Made by a program: the position numbers and the translations under genes. The notes beneath the pieces are model-generated. The model had not been told where the DNA came from and ran no database searches. It saw only the letters and a program-made list of their open reading frames with translations. Below, piece by piece: positions 16,817-24,869 of a DNA stretch of 49,748 nt. Origin of the DNA: Candidatus Rokubacteria bacterium 13_1_40CM_68_15. GTDB taxonomy: Bacteria; Methylomirabilota; Methylomirabilia; Rokubacteriales; CSP1-6. The stretch's first letter is position 1, and each line of letters starts with the position of its first letter. The stretch spans positions 1 to 49,748 of the forward strand of contig MNEG01000064.1 in NCBI GenBank assembly GCA_001917585.1. Reading direction: 5' to 3'.

Positions 16817-17649
16817 GCGGGATGCCCGGCTTCTGGCGGCGACTCCTTGGGAATCGCTCGGCGATCATCGGCCTCGTGATCCTCGCGGTCGTCGTCGTCG
16901 TCGCGGCGTCGGCGCCGGTCCTGTTTCCCGGAAGTCCGTTCCGGCGCGTGGACCGTCCCTTCCAGCCCCCCTTCGGCGCTCACCTCTTCGGCACCGACGT
17001 GCTCGGGCGGAACGTGGCGGCGGGTATCGCGCACGGTGCGCGCACGTCGCTGATGATCGGAATCCTGGCCACGACCGTGGCCGTGCTCGTGGGCACGGTG
17101 ATCGGCGCCGCCGCAGGCTACTACGGCGGGCGCCTCGACGACCTCCTGATGCGCACGACCGAGTTCTTCCAGACGATCCCCACGTTCCTCTTCGCCATCA
17201 TCCTGGTGGCGATCCTGGCGCCCTCGATTCGGAGCATCGTCATCGCTATCGCGGTCGTGAGCTGGCCCGCTGTCGCCCGGCTCGTCCGCGGCGAGTTCCT
17301 GGCCCTGCGCCACCGCGAGTTCGTGCACGCGTGCATCTGTCTCGGCATGAGCGATCGCCGCGTCATCTTTCGCCACGTCCTTCCCAACTGCCTGTCGCCC
17401 ATCATCGTCACGGGGTCGCTGACCGTGGCGACGGCCATCCTCATCGAGTCGGCCCTGTCGTTCCTCGGCCTCGGCGATCCCAACGTCATGAGCTGGGGCT
17501 TCATGATCGGAGCGGGACGCACGTTCCTGCGCACGGCGTGGTGGCTGTGTACCATTCCGGGGATGGCGATTCTCTTGACGGTGCTGGCGATCAACCTGCT
17601 CGGCGAAGGCCTCAACGACACCCTGAACCCGCGGCTCAGGAATTCCTGA
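16813..17649 (+). CDS. Peptide-type ABC transporter permease, DppC class
   Basis: Permease of 278 aa with N-terminal helix IIGLVILAVVVVVAA, the conserved HLFGTDVLGRNVAAGIAHGAR, EAA loop REFVHACICLGMSDRRVIFRH cut short here, and the terminal NLLGEGLNDTLNPR. GTG 16813 overlaps the previous stop (GTGA); ATG 16822 is an alternative three codons in. Pairs with the upstream DppB. The operon has no ATP-binding gene; the next gene is a MetE-like enzyme 20 bases on. Confidence 0.91.
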   Translation: MSGMPGFWRRLLGNRSAIIGLVILAVVVVVAASAPVLFPGSPFRRVDRPFQPPFGAHLFGTDVLGRNVAAGIAHGARTSLMIGILATTVAVLVGTVIGAAAGYYGGRLDDLLMRTTEFFQTIPTFLFAIILVAILAPSIRSIVIAIAVVSWPAVARLVRGEFLALRHREFVHACICLGMSDRRVIFRHVLPNCLSPIIVTGSLTVATAILIESALSFLGLGDPNVMSWGFMIGAGRTFLRTAWWLCTIPGMAILLTVLAINLLGEGLNDTLNPRLRNS

Positions 17650-17669
17650 GTCACCCGGGGAGGACATCC

Positions 17670-18761
17670 ATGCCGGCCTATCGCAGCGACGTCGTGGGCA
17701 GCCTCCTGCGCCCGGACTCCCTGAAGGACGCCCGGGCGGCGCTCGAAGCCGGTGGAATGACGCCGGCCGCGTTCAAGCAGGCGGAGGATCGGGCCGTGGA
17801 CGAGGCGATCCGGCTTCAGGAAGACGCCGGGCTCAGCGTCGTCACCGACGGCGAGCTGAGGCGCTACGCCTTCTTCGGCCATCTCATCGAGGCGCTCGAC
17901 GGGTTCGACAAGTTCGGCGGCTGGGCCATTCCCTTCCACAACGAGCAGGGCGAGAAGCTCGTCTTCAAGCGTCCGGTGGTGGTCGAGAAGCTGCGCTGGC
18001 GGCGCAGCATGTGCGCCGAGGAGTGGGTCTATCTGAGAGGGCGCACGAAGCGGGTCGGCAAGACCACGCTGATCAGCGCCCAGCAAGCGGCCGCCTACTA
18101 CGATCCCGACAAGTCGAAGGCCGCCTACCCCACGCGCGACGCGTATCTGGCCGACGTGGTGGATCTCACGCGGCGCGAGGTCGAGGAGTTGATCCACCTG
18201 GGCTGCACCTACATCCAGATCGACGCCCCCCAGTACGCGGCGCTGCTCGACCCCGAGATGCGCGAGGGCTACCGGAAGCGCGGGAGCGATCCGGACCGCA
18301 TGATCGACACGACGATCGAGATGGACAACGCGGTGATCGGCAATCACCCGGGCGTCACGTTCGGCCTGCACATCTGCCGCGGCAACAACCAGTCGATGTT
18401 CTACGCGAGCGGCGGCTACGAGCCGATCGCCGAGCGCGTGTTCCGTCGCGCGCGCTTCCAGCGCTTCCTGCTCGAGTACGACGACGAGCGCTCGGGCACG
18501 TTCGAGCCGCTGCGCGTGGTTCCCGACGATCGCGTGGTGGTGCTGGGCCTGGTGACCTCGAAGAAGCCGCGCGTGGAAACGGTGGCCGAGCTCACCGGAC
18601 GCGTTCAGGCGGCCGCCAAGGTCGTCCCGCTCGAGCGCCTGGCGCTCTCCCCCCAGTGCGGCTTCGCGTCCACGATGGAGGGCAATCGCATCTCGCCGGA
18701 CGAGCAGAGGCGGAAGCTGGAAGTCGTCGCCGCGACTGCGCGCGCCGTGTGGGGCGAGTAG
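17670..18761 (+). CDS. Cobalamin-independent methionine synthase C-domain-like protein
   Basis: 363-aa cytoplasmic protein of the UROD/MetE-C superfamily. The zinc-site pattern of MetE is kept: HIC at residues 234-236 and QCG with Cys330. DVVGSLLRP at the N-terminus and DGELRRYAFFGHL around 60-72 are typical of the stand-alone MetE-like proteins. These transfer methyl groups or handle organic thiols; no exact substrate can be assigned. ATG 17670 has GGGGAGGAC just upstream; the frame stays open leftward through the permease gene but is not coding there. It follows the DppC gene by 20 bases, hinting that the imported solute may be a thiol or methylated compound (inference). Confidence 0.85.
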   Translation: MPAYRSDVVGSLLRPDSLKDARAALEAGGMTPAAFKQAEDRAVDEAIRLQEDAGLSVVTDGELRRYAFFGHLIEALDGFDKFGGWAIPFHNEQGEKLVFKRPVVVEKLRWRRSMCAEEWVYLRGRTKRVGKTTLISAQQAAAYYDPDKSKAAYPTRDAYLADVVDLTRREVEELIHLGCTYIQIDAPQYAALLDPEMREGYRKRGSDPDRMIDTTIEMDNAVIGNHPGVTFGLHICRGNNQSMFYASGGYEPIAERVFRRARFQRFLLEYDDERSGTFEPLRVVPDDRVVVLGLVTSKKPRVETVAELTGRVQAAAKVVPLERLALSPQCGFASTMEGNRISPDEQRRKLEVVAATARAVWGE

Positions 18762-18778
18762 TTCGACAGCACGGAGCC

Positions 18779-19525
18779 TCAGCGGCGCGGATTCGCCGGG
18801 TACTGTGACCAAGTCCGGCCGTCTAGCATCCGGCCTCCCGCCTTCGGCGTTCGGCCGCCCCACTGTTTGTGGAAAAACGCGACATCTGAGGCACGACAGG
18901 CGTCACGAATCTCTCGTACCCATCGGAGCGCGTCGGCCTTTGGCACCAGCGTGCCGTCGGCACTGCGAACGAGAGCGCGTTCTGGCGAGCCGCCAGATTC
19001 CCCTCCGGTGATGACCCACGCGATGCCGGTGAGGTTCAGCGCCGCTAACGATCCGAGCAGCGGCTCGGCGCTGATGAATCGGATTTCCGCGTCGACCACG
19101 CGAAGCCTGTCCACTCGCCATAAGTAGGCCGCCGACTCCACGGAGACGCCAAGCCAAACGTGCGGTGGAATGCGGCCGCCAGCGCGATGCCATGTGAGCA
19201 AGCGGTCGCTCCGCTTCGTGAGCACTTGGAAGGTGTGGTGAGACGCTCTCGCCATCACCTCGAACACCTGCGCGATGAACTGATCCGGCACGCGGTCATG
19301 GAAAAGGTCGCTCATACTGTTAACGAAAATTCGACGAGGCGCTCGCCACGAGAGCGGTAACTCGAGACGCTCGGGATGTAGGACGATGGTCGAAAATTTG
19401 TGGTGCCCGAAGCGTTCCGTGAGGCGTTCCGCGTAGCAGAATTTGCAGCCAGGAGAAACTTTGGAGCAACCTGTAATCGGATTCCACGTTGCATCTGTCC
19501 ACTCGATCGAGGAGTTCGTCGACAT
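18779..19525 (-). CDS. DUF5131 (phage Gp37/Gp68-like) three-Cys-motif protein
   Basis: 248-aa protein of the Gp37/Gp68 family. Opens IEWTDATWNPITGC and carries the three-Cys motif C20-x6-C27-x2-C30 (CSKVSPGCKFC followed by YAE), reminiscent of radical-SAM cluster ligation but with different spacing. Other family motifs: IFVNSMSDLFHD, FQVLTKRSDRL, HVWLGVSVES, RFISAEPLLG, VITGGESG and FHKQWGG. Biochemical function is not established. ATG 19525 overlaps the stop of the upstream partner gene tcmP by one base, so the two are translationally coupled. This pair stands in DNA visibly poorer in GC than its neighbours, suggesting transfer. Confidence 0.88.
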   Translation of the reverse strand: MSTNSSIEWTDATWNPITGCSKVSPGCKFCYAERLTERFGHHKFSTIVLHPERLELPLSWRAPRRIFVNSMSDLFHDRVPDQFIAQVFEVMARASHHTFQVLTKRSDRLLTWHRAGGRIPPHVWLGVSVESAAYLWRVDRLRVVDAEIRFISAEPLLGSLAALNLTGIAWVITGGESGGSPERALVRSADGTLVPKADALRWVREIRDACRASDVAFFHKQWGGRTPKAGGRMLDGRTWSQYPANPRR

Positions 19526-20355
19526 CAGAGCCCTCGGTTGCGGTAGGAGTCGAAAATTTCCCTCACGATATGATCTCCGGTGTCGTTCGGAGAAGCGAAA
19601 AAAAGATAGTAGAGAACTGAGCGCGTCGAGTTTCGCATCGGCAGCGGCTCGGCGACGTGCTTAAATCCGGCGACGTTCTCTAGGCGCTCGCGGAAGGCCT
19701 TGACGACGCTTTCCATGCCCGCGACCTTTATGGTCTCCTCGTCACCGAACAGAGTAGTCTGGCGCGCATATGCGACATCCCGCCACGAATCGTCGCCCCA
19801 GAAGGCGGTCATACGCGCAATGTCCGCCGGCTTAACATTCTCGAGTCGTGTCCAAAGGACGTTACGGTTCATGTCCATAGTGGGGAAGTTGAGAAAGACC
19901 TCGGTCGTACGGAGGTGGCCGGCAGTCCGGAGTACTTCCCACCGGAGATCAAGGCCGTAAGGATCGAGCAGGACGAGGGCGCGCCTGAAGTCGTCGTACG
20001 TCAGATGAGGAAAGATCTCACGGAGAAGGACCTCGTTGCAGTTACCAGGATGGATGTGGACGTCGGACCGTTTGCCGATGACCGTGCGGAGCGATTCGAT
20101 CTTTTCGGGATCGAGATCCACGAGGTGGTATTCGGTGAATGGAGGGACGATCAACAGGGCATTGAGCGGACTGCCTGGGACCATTTGTCGGCTCGCGCGT
20201 GACACATGAACGCCACCACCAGCGAATGCGTCAACGTACCAATGTTCGAAGCGTTTCTGGGCGGCGAGAATTTTGGAGTACGCGGTCGCGTATTTCCGGA
20301 TGATCTCTAGCTTCAGCTCTGACCAGTAGCCAATATCGTCTGACTTTACTGACAT
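19525..20355 (-). CDS. tcmP: Three-Cys-motif partner protein TcmP
   Basis: 276-aa protein of the TcmP family, named for regular pairing with a three-Cys-motif protein, here the overlapping downstream gene. VDAFAGGG at residues 41-48 looks like a SAM-binding glycine loop, VDLDPEK (79-85) like the acidic strand-2 end, and LVLLDPYG (127-134) like a catalytic motif IV, so a Rossmann methyltransferase-like fold is likely. The N-terminal WSELKLEIIRKYATAY is family-typical. No DNA-recognition domain is visible. Role unknown; probably acts with the DUF5131 product. ATG 20355 is used; no other gene joins the cassette upstream. Confidence 0.85.
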   Translation of the reverse strand: MSVKSDDIGYWSELKLEIIRKYATAYSKILAAQKRFEHWYVDAFAGGGVHVSRASRQMVPGSPLNALLIVPPFTEYHLVDLDPEKIESLRTVIGKRSDVHIHPGNCNEVLLREIFPHLTYDDFRRALVLLDPYGLDLRWEVLRTAGHLRTTEVFLNFPTMDMNRNVLWTRLENVKPADIARMTAFWGDDSWRDVAYARQTTLFGDEETIKVAGMESVVKAFRERLENVAGFKHVAEPLPMRNSTRSVLYYLFFASPNDTGDHIVREIFDSYRNRGL

Positions 20356-20608
20356 GGCTCAATCCAACCAGCCGCTCGATTCGCTCCAAATGTCCGGCTC
20401 AGTGTCGGCATGCACGGCGACCATAATGGTCATTCGTGCAGTCCGCAACGTCAGCGAAAAGAGACGCGACCCTCGCCGGTCGCCGCCGTTGATTTTGTTG
20501 AATCCCGTCGGGAGCCACCGGTAGATGGCGCAAACGTACGCAGCGTGTGGCGAGAACGGGGAATGCCGAAATCGTTCGTGCGGGCGATTATGAACGCGTG
20601 GAAGCGAA
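20356..20608. other. Intergenic region upstream of tcmP cassette
   Basis: About 250 bases, still of mixed composition, between the tcmP start and the cupin stop. It must contain the promoter of the minus-strand cassette, but I cannot point to convincing -35/-10 boxes. No tRNA, terminal repeat or integrase remnant is visible that would explain how the cassette arrived. Confidence 0.4.
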
Positions 20609-21037
20609 TCACACGTCGATGCGCTCCTCCTCCACCTTTTTCCGCTCCGTCATGTTGAACCGTCCGTCATAGATCGGACGCTCGCCGGTCGTCGGGCCCT
20701 GGTACTGCACGAAGAGCATGAGCCCGCCGGTGTCGGTGCGGAGCGGCTCCTCGAAGTGCGGGTCGGGATAGAACATCATCGTGCCCGGCCGGTACACACG
20801 GTCGCCGATGGTGAACTCGCCCTCGAGGATGTACCAGACCTGGGCAAAGTCGTGTCGATGCCAGGGATGGTGCGATCCCGGGTCATAGCGCACGAGCCCG
20901 GCGTTCGGCTCCGTCGGTCGTTCCGGCTGCGGGTGGAAGAGCATCTTGCTCCACTGGCCGGGCCAGCGCAGGGTTTCCCACGGGCGCTCGTCGATGTGGA
21001 TGGCGTGACACGGCTGATCGGCGGTTTTGCTGGTCAT
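20609..21037 (-). CDS. Cupin-domain protein
   Basis: 142-aa single-domain cupin. Motif 1 is GSHHPWHRH at residues 54-62 followed by WYILEGEF, and motif 2 is RPGTMMFYPDPHFEEPL; the His cluster can hold a divalent metal. Such small cupins may be sensors, isomerases or dioxygenases, and substrate is not predictable. ATG 21037 is selected for a GGGGGAAAG site; an upstream extension of 35 codons is not cupin-like. It stands alone, between the tcmP cassette and the divergent PilZ gene. Confidence 0.82.
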   Translation of the reverse strand: MTSKTADQPCHAIHIDERPWETLRWPGQWSKMLFHPQPERPTEPNAGLVRYDPGSHHPWHRHDFAQVWYILEGEFTIGDRVYRPGTMMFYPDPHFEEPLRTDTGGLMLFVQYQGPTTGERPIYDGRFNMTERKKVEEERIDV

Positions 21038-21221
21038 GGTCTTTCCCCCACCATGCGTTTTTGCCCGAGGGCTCAGGTGCCAGAGCATACTGGATCTGGC
21101 TATCGACAGGGGCTCCAAGCTGTCGGTTTCTTGACAGAACAACCGTCGGAATCCCGGTCGACTCGACGCGACCCTGGGTCGTCAGCCTCGCCAAGATCCC
21201 GCCAACAGGCCCCCTGGGCCT

Positions 21222-21237
21222 TGGACCGATTCTTGCC
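21222..21237 (+). promoter_or_regulatory. Sigma-54-type promoter candidate before the PilZ gene
   Basis: TGGACCGATTCTTGCC has GG (21223-21224) and GC (21235-21236) exactly 10 bases apart and a full TTGC -12 element. Predicted start about 21248, some 40 bases before the ATG at 21289. The match to TGGCACGNNNNTTGCW is partial, so this is weaker than the site at 7154. Confidence 0.4.
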
Positions 21238-21288
21238 TCTACATCCGCCACAATGACTTGTGCCGCCCTCGCCCGTCAAAGGATCGTC

Positions 21289-21621
21289 ATGCCGTATCAC
21301 CCCGCGTCCGGCTGCCGGACCCGTATCCGCCGCTCTGAGCGCCGGCGGTGTCCCCGCTACCAGGTGGGCCTGCTGGTCCTATTGCCGGGGGGCATCGGAC
21401 GGACGATCAACTTCAGCGAGACGGGCGTCCTGCTCGAGACGGATCAGATGTTTCGCACGATGGAGCCGATCGAGTTCGATCTCGTGCTGGAGGAGCTTGA
21501 TCCCGAGCGTCCATACTGGATGCGCTGCCAGGGCTCCATCGTCCGTGTCGAGCAGGCGACCAGTGGTTGGCGGGTCGCCGTCGACATCGACCGGTACACG
21601 CTGCCCAGCCCTCGCGACTGA
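21289..21621 (+). CDS. PilZ-domain protein, putative c-di-GMP receptor
   Basis: 110-aa protein with the PilZ signature: an Arg-rich N-terminus RIRRSERRRCPRY (RxxxR-type switch) and INFSETGVLLET, matching the D/NxSxxG motif, followed by beta strands ending GWRVAVDIDRY. Probably binds cyclic di-GMP and adjusts pili, polysaccharide or gene expression. ATG 21289 has AAAGGA six bases upstream; ATG 21253 is a longer alternative. It stands alone, behind a possible sigma-54 promoter. Partner unknown. Confidence 0.78.
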   Translation: MPYHPASGCRTRIRRSERRRCPRYQVGLLVLLPGGIGRTINFSETGVLLETDQMFRTMEPIEFDLVLEELDPERPYWMRCQGSIVRVEQATSGWRVAVDIDRYTLPSPRD

Positions 21622-21750
21622 TCCGCCCTTCGCGATTCTCCGCCCGCACGACGCCCACACGTCGCGACGCGTTGGCGGCACTGACGTAGCGAGCGTCCAC
21701 CGGATCGGGTACGATGCGCGCACTTCGCGTCCGATACGGGAGGCTCGCGC

Positions 21751-22557
21751 ATGACCTCGCCCTGGCCCAACGGCGCCCGCGTCGCCGTCATGCTGACCTT
21801 TGACTTCGACGCCGAGAGCGGCTGGCTGTCGCGCGATCCGTCGCACAAGGATCGACCCGGTGTCATCTCGCAGGGGCGCTACGGTCCCAACGTCGGCGTG
21901 CCGCGACTCCTGGATCTCCTACGCGTCGAGCAGGTGCCGGCGACGTTTTTCATCCCCGGCTGGGTGGCCGAGCAACACACCGAGAAGGCCAGGATGATCA
22001 AGGACGCCGGCTACGAGATCGGCCATCACGGCTATCTGCACGAGCGGGCCCAGCCCGAGGACCCCGAAGGCGAGAAGCGCAGCTTCGCGCGCGGCATGGG
22101 GGCGCTCGAGCGGGTGCTGGGTCTGAAGCCCTCGGGGTATCGGGCCCCGAGCTGGGACCTCACGCCGCTCACACTCACGCTCGTGAAGCAGCACGGGATG
22201 TTCTACTCGTCGAACATGATGGACAACGTGTTCCCCTACGTGCACCCCGGCACGTCCATCGTCGAGCTGCCCGTGCAGTGGACGCTCGACGACGCGCCAT
22301 TCTTCATGTTCCATCCCACGTTCCTCAACCGGCCCATGAACAGCCCCGAGGTCGTGTATGGAATCTGGCGCGACGAGTTCCTCGGCCTGTACGAGTGGGG
22401 TGGACTCTTCAACCTGACCTGCCACCCACACACGATCGGCCATCCCTCGCGGCTGCTGATGCTGCGAAAGCTGATCCGCTTCATCAAGGGCCACGAGGGC
22501 GTCTGGTTCGCCACGGGACGCGAGGTGGCGCAGCACTGGCTCAAGGTCGCTCGATGA
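21751..22557 (+). CDS. Polysaccharide deacetylase family (NodB fold) hydrolase
   Basis: 268-aa enzyme. MLTFDFDAESGW (residues 14-25) carries the metal-binding/catalytic Asp pair, GHHGYLHE (91-98) the metal His, GYRAPSWD the Arg-Asp motif, and TCHPHTIGHPSR the C-terminal His. No signal peptide, so cytoplasmic. The subgroup resembles PuuE-type amidohydrolases acting on small amides rather than cell-wall polymers (inference). GGGAGG precedes ATG 21751. First gene of a tightly coupled trio: the epoxide hydrolase ATG overlaps its stop by four bases. Confidence 0.87.
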   Translation: MTSPWPNGARVAVMLTFDFDAESGWLSRDPSHKDRPGVISQGRYGPNVGVPRLLDLLRVEQVPATFFIPGWVAEQHTEKARMIKDAGYEIGHHGYLHERAQPEDPEGEKRSFARGMGALERVLGLKPSGYRAPSWDLTPLTLTLVKQHGMFYSSNMMDNVFPYVHPGTSIVELPVQWTLDDAPFFMFHPTFLNRPMNSPEVVYGIWRDEFLGLYEWGGLFNLTCHPHTIGHPSRLLMLRKLIRFIKGHEGVWFATGREVAQHWLKVAR

Positions 22558-23702
22558 CGACACCGACGCCGTACCGGATCCACGTGCCCGACCCCGTGCT
22601 GGCCGACGTGCGCGCCCGGCTCGAGCGCGTGCGCTGGCCGGACGAGGCGCCGGGCGAGGCCTGGCGCTACGGCACCGACCTGGCCTACATGAAGGAGCTC
22701 GTCGCGTACTGGCACGACAAGTACGACTGGCGAATCAACGAGGCGGGGCTGAACCGCTTCCGCCAGTTCACGGCGCCGGTCGGCGGCATCGACGTTCACT
22801 TCATCCACGAGCCCGGGGTCGGGCCCAACCCGCTGCCGCTGCTCCTGTCACACGGCTGGCCTGGATCGATCGTGGAGTTCCAGCGGATCATCCCGTTGCT
22901 CACCGACCCCGCCCGGTTCGGCGGCGATCCCGCCGACGCCTTCACCGTCGTGGCGCCGTCGCTCCCCGGCTACACGTTCTCGTTCAAGCCGAACCAGCGG
23001 CGCTTCGGCATCGTCGAGATCGCTGACGTCTTCGCGACGCTGATGACCGACGTCCTGGGCTACCGACGCTTCGCCGCGCAGGGCGGCGACTGGGGCGCGT
23101 TCGTCACGTCGGTGCTCGGAGGGTCGCATCCCGATCGCCTGGTCGGCATCCACGTGAATCTGCTCGCCATCCGCCGTGACCTGACGGCGACGAAGCCGCC
23201 CACGCCCGAGGAGCAGGCCTACCTCGAAGAGGTGCATCACTGGATGCGCGAGGAGACGGGCTACCAGTGGATCCAGGGCACCAAGCCTCAGACGCTGGCC
23301 TATGGGTTGACCGACTCGCCGGTCGGCCTGGCCGCATGGATCGTCGAGAAGTTCCGGACGTGGAGCGACTGCCATGGCGACGTCGATCGTCGGTTCGGCA
23401 AGGACGTCCTGCTGACGAACGTGATGCTCTACTGGGTGACGGGCGCCATCAACTCGTCGTTCTGGCCGTACTACGCGCGCAGCCACAGCGCGTGGCCGAT
23501 CTCCGAGGACAAGCCGATCCGCGTGCCGACGGCCTATGCGTCGTTCCCGCGCGAGATCCTGCATCCGCCGCGGGCGTGGGCCGAGCGCGTCTACAACATC
23601 CAGCGCTGGACGCCGATGAGCGCCGGTGGGCACTTCGCCGCGCTGGAGGAACCGGAAGCCCTGGCCGCGGACGTCAGCGCCTTCTTCCGGACTCTCAGGT
23701 GA
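22554..23702 (+). CDS. Epoxide hydrolase, microsomal type (EHN plus alpha/beta hydrolase)
   Basis: 382-aa enzyme converting epoxides to diols. The N-terminal EHN domain (about 5-105) contains RLERVRWPDEAPG and YWHDKYDWR, then the oxyanion loop HGWPGS (100-105), nucleophile Asp179 in GGDWGAF, and the catalytic His near residue 360 in GGHFAALEEP. The Tyr-rich lid (FWPYYARSH) supplies the usual ring-opening tyrosines. ATG 22554 overlaps the deacetylase stop; the frame is open far upstream but shadowed. It overlaps the next gene by four bases. Confidence 0.93.
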   Translation: MTTPTPYRIHVPDPVLADVRARLERVRWPDEAPGEAWRYGTDLAYMKELVAYWHDKYDWRINEAGLNRFRQFTAPVGGIDVHFIHEPGVGPNPLPLLLSHGWPGSIVEFQRIIPLLTDPARFGGDPADAFTVVAPSLPGYTFSFKPNQRRFGIVEIADVFATLMTDVLGYRRFAAQGGDWGAFVTSVLGGSHPDRLVGIHVNLLAIRRDLTATKPPTPEEQAYLEEVHHWMREETGYQWIQGTKPQTLAYGLTDSPVGLAAWIVEKFRTWSDCHGDVDRRFGKDVLLTNVMLYWVTGAINSSFWPYYARSHSAWPISEDKPIRVPTAYASFPREILHPPRAWAERVYNIQRWTPMSAGGHFAALEEPEALAADVSAFFRTLR

Positions 23703-24631
23703 CCACGGGCCGCGCGCTCTTGACGCTGGCCCTGATCGGAGCGCTCGTCATGACGGCAGCGGCGCAGGACAAGACCAGGGTCACGCTGGGCACCGCCACG
23801 CCCGGCGGCGGGTTTCCGGTGTACGGCCAGGCCATGACGGAGACGATCCACGAAGTCGACCCCGGGCTCGAGATCGAGCCGCGCAACACCAAGGGCAGCA
23901 CCGAGAACGTGCCGCTCCTCGAGAAGGGTGACCTCGACATCGCCCTCGTCCAGGGCGAGGTGGCCATCGACTCTATCGGCAAGCTACCGATCCTCACTGC
24001 GATGTACGCCACGCCCGGGATGTTCGTCGTGCGAGCCGACTCACCCTACCGGACGATCGAGGACCTGCGTGGCCAGCCGATCGCCTTCGGCGCACGCGGC
24101 TCGGGCCTGGTGATCCTGGCCCGCTACGTGCTGGACGGCCTCGGTCTGGATCAGCAGCGCGACTTCCAGGCGGTCTTTCTCGACCGCGCGGGCGACGGCC
24201 CGGCCATGGTCGAGGATGGTCGCGTGGCCGCGCTCTGGGGCGGCGGACTCGGCTGGCCTGGATTCATGACCGTGGCCAAGGCGCCGCGCGGTGCTCGCTT
24301 CATCGTTCCCGACGCCGCCGGTCTCAAGCGCATCCAGGCCAAACATCCGTTTCTCAAGACGCTCACGGTGCCGGCCGGGGCGTACCCAGGGATCGAGACG
24401 CCTCTGACCTCCGTCGGCTCGTGGAGCTTCGTCATGACGCGACCGACGCTGCCCGATGACGTGGCCTACCGGCTCGCCCGTGCCCTCCACCGGGGTGAAG
24501 CCGCGCTGGCCCGGCGGCTGCCCCAGGCGGCGGAGACGACGGCCAAGAACACGGTCGAGGCGGCGCCGCGTCCGGACGCCCTCCATCCGGGCGTGCGTCG
24601 CTACCTCCGAGAGATCGGCCTGACGCGCTGA
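23699..24631 (+). CDS. TAXI-family TRAP transporter solute receptor
   Basis: 310-aa periplasmic binding protein with signal peptide TTGRALLTLALIGALVMTAA after a GTG start. Family motifs: LGTATPGGGFPVYGQAM, PRNTKGSTENVPLLEKG, DIALVQGEVA, RGQPIAFGARGSG and a long C-terminal helix region. GTG 23699 overlaps the epoxide hydrolase stop (GTGA). TAXI receptors normally work with a fused TRAP permease, and none is nearby, so it relies on a distant permease or has another use. The coupling suggests its ligand is the substrate or product of the two hydrolases (inference). Confidence 0.88.
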   Translation: MTTGRALLTLALIGALVMTAAAQDKTRVTLGTATPGGGFPVYGQAMTETIHEVDPGLEIEPRNTKGSTENVPLLEKGDLDIALVQGEVAIDSIGKLPILTAMYATPGMFVVRADSPYRTIEDLRGQPIAFGARGSGLVILARYVLDGLGLDQQRDFQAVFLDRAGDGPAMVEDGRVAALWGGGLGWPGFMTVAKAPRGARFIVPDAAGLKRIQAKHPFLKTLTVPAGAYPGIETPLTSVGSWSFVMTRPTLPDDVAYRLARALHRGEAALARRLPQAAETTAKNTVEAAPRPDALHPGVRRYLREIGLTR

Positions 24632-24665
24632 AATCACGCTCCGCGTCCGCCGTCGAACACCGCAA

Positions 24666-24679
24666 CGTCAACGTTGACG
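24666..24679. promoter_or_regulatory. Perfect 14-bp palindrome, possible operator
   Basis: CGTCAACGTTGACG reads the same on both strands. It lies 35 bases after the TAXI receptor stop. Its size suits a dimeric repressor site, but no regulator gene is adjacent and no -10 box overlaps it. It could also act on the small downstream frame or the tautomerase gene. Confidence 0.3.
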
Positions 24680-24869
24680 GTGGACGGTGCGCCGTCTATA
24701 TCGTCCTGCCTAGTCCACGCCCGACCGCACCGCATCGGCTTGTGGTGCGGTGATCCTGCATTCAAGAATTTACGCGGCATACTGAGAAAACTTTTTCACA
24801 CCGAAGGGTGCCTGCGGTGGACGTCCCTCTCCTTTTTTTGTTGGCATAACGGATGCTTTGTGAAACGGC

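Noticed and set aside
18762..20608. Terminal repeats or integrase flanking the TcmP cassette
   Set aside because: No matching direct or inverted repeats and no recombinase fragment were visible at either edge.
20410..20658. 82-codon plus-strand frame upstream of the cupin 3' end
   Set aside because: No ribosome-binding site, no motif, overlaps the cupin gene antisense.
24832..24840. T7 run as an intrinsic terminator
   Set aside because: The preceding sequence forms only a four-base stem too far from the T-run.
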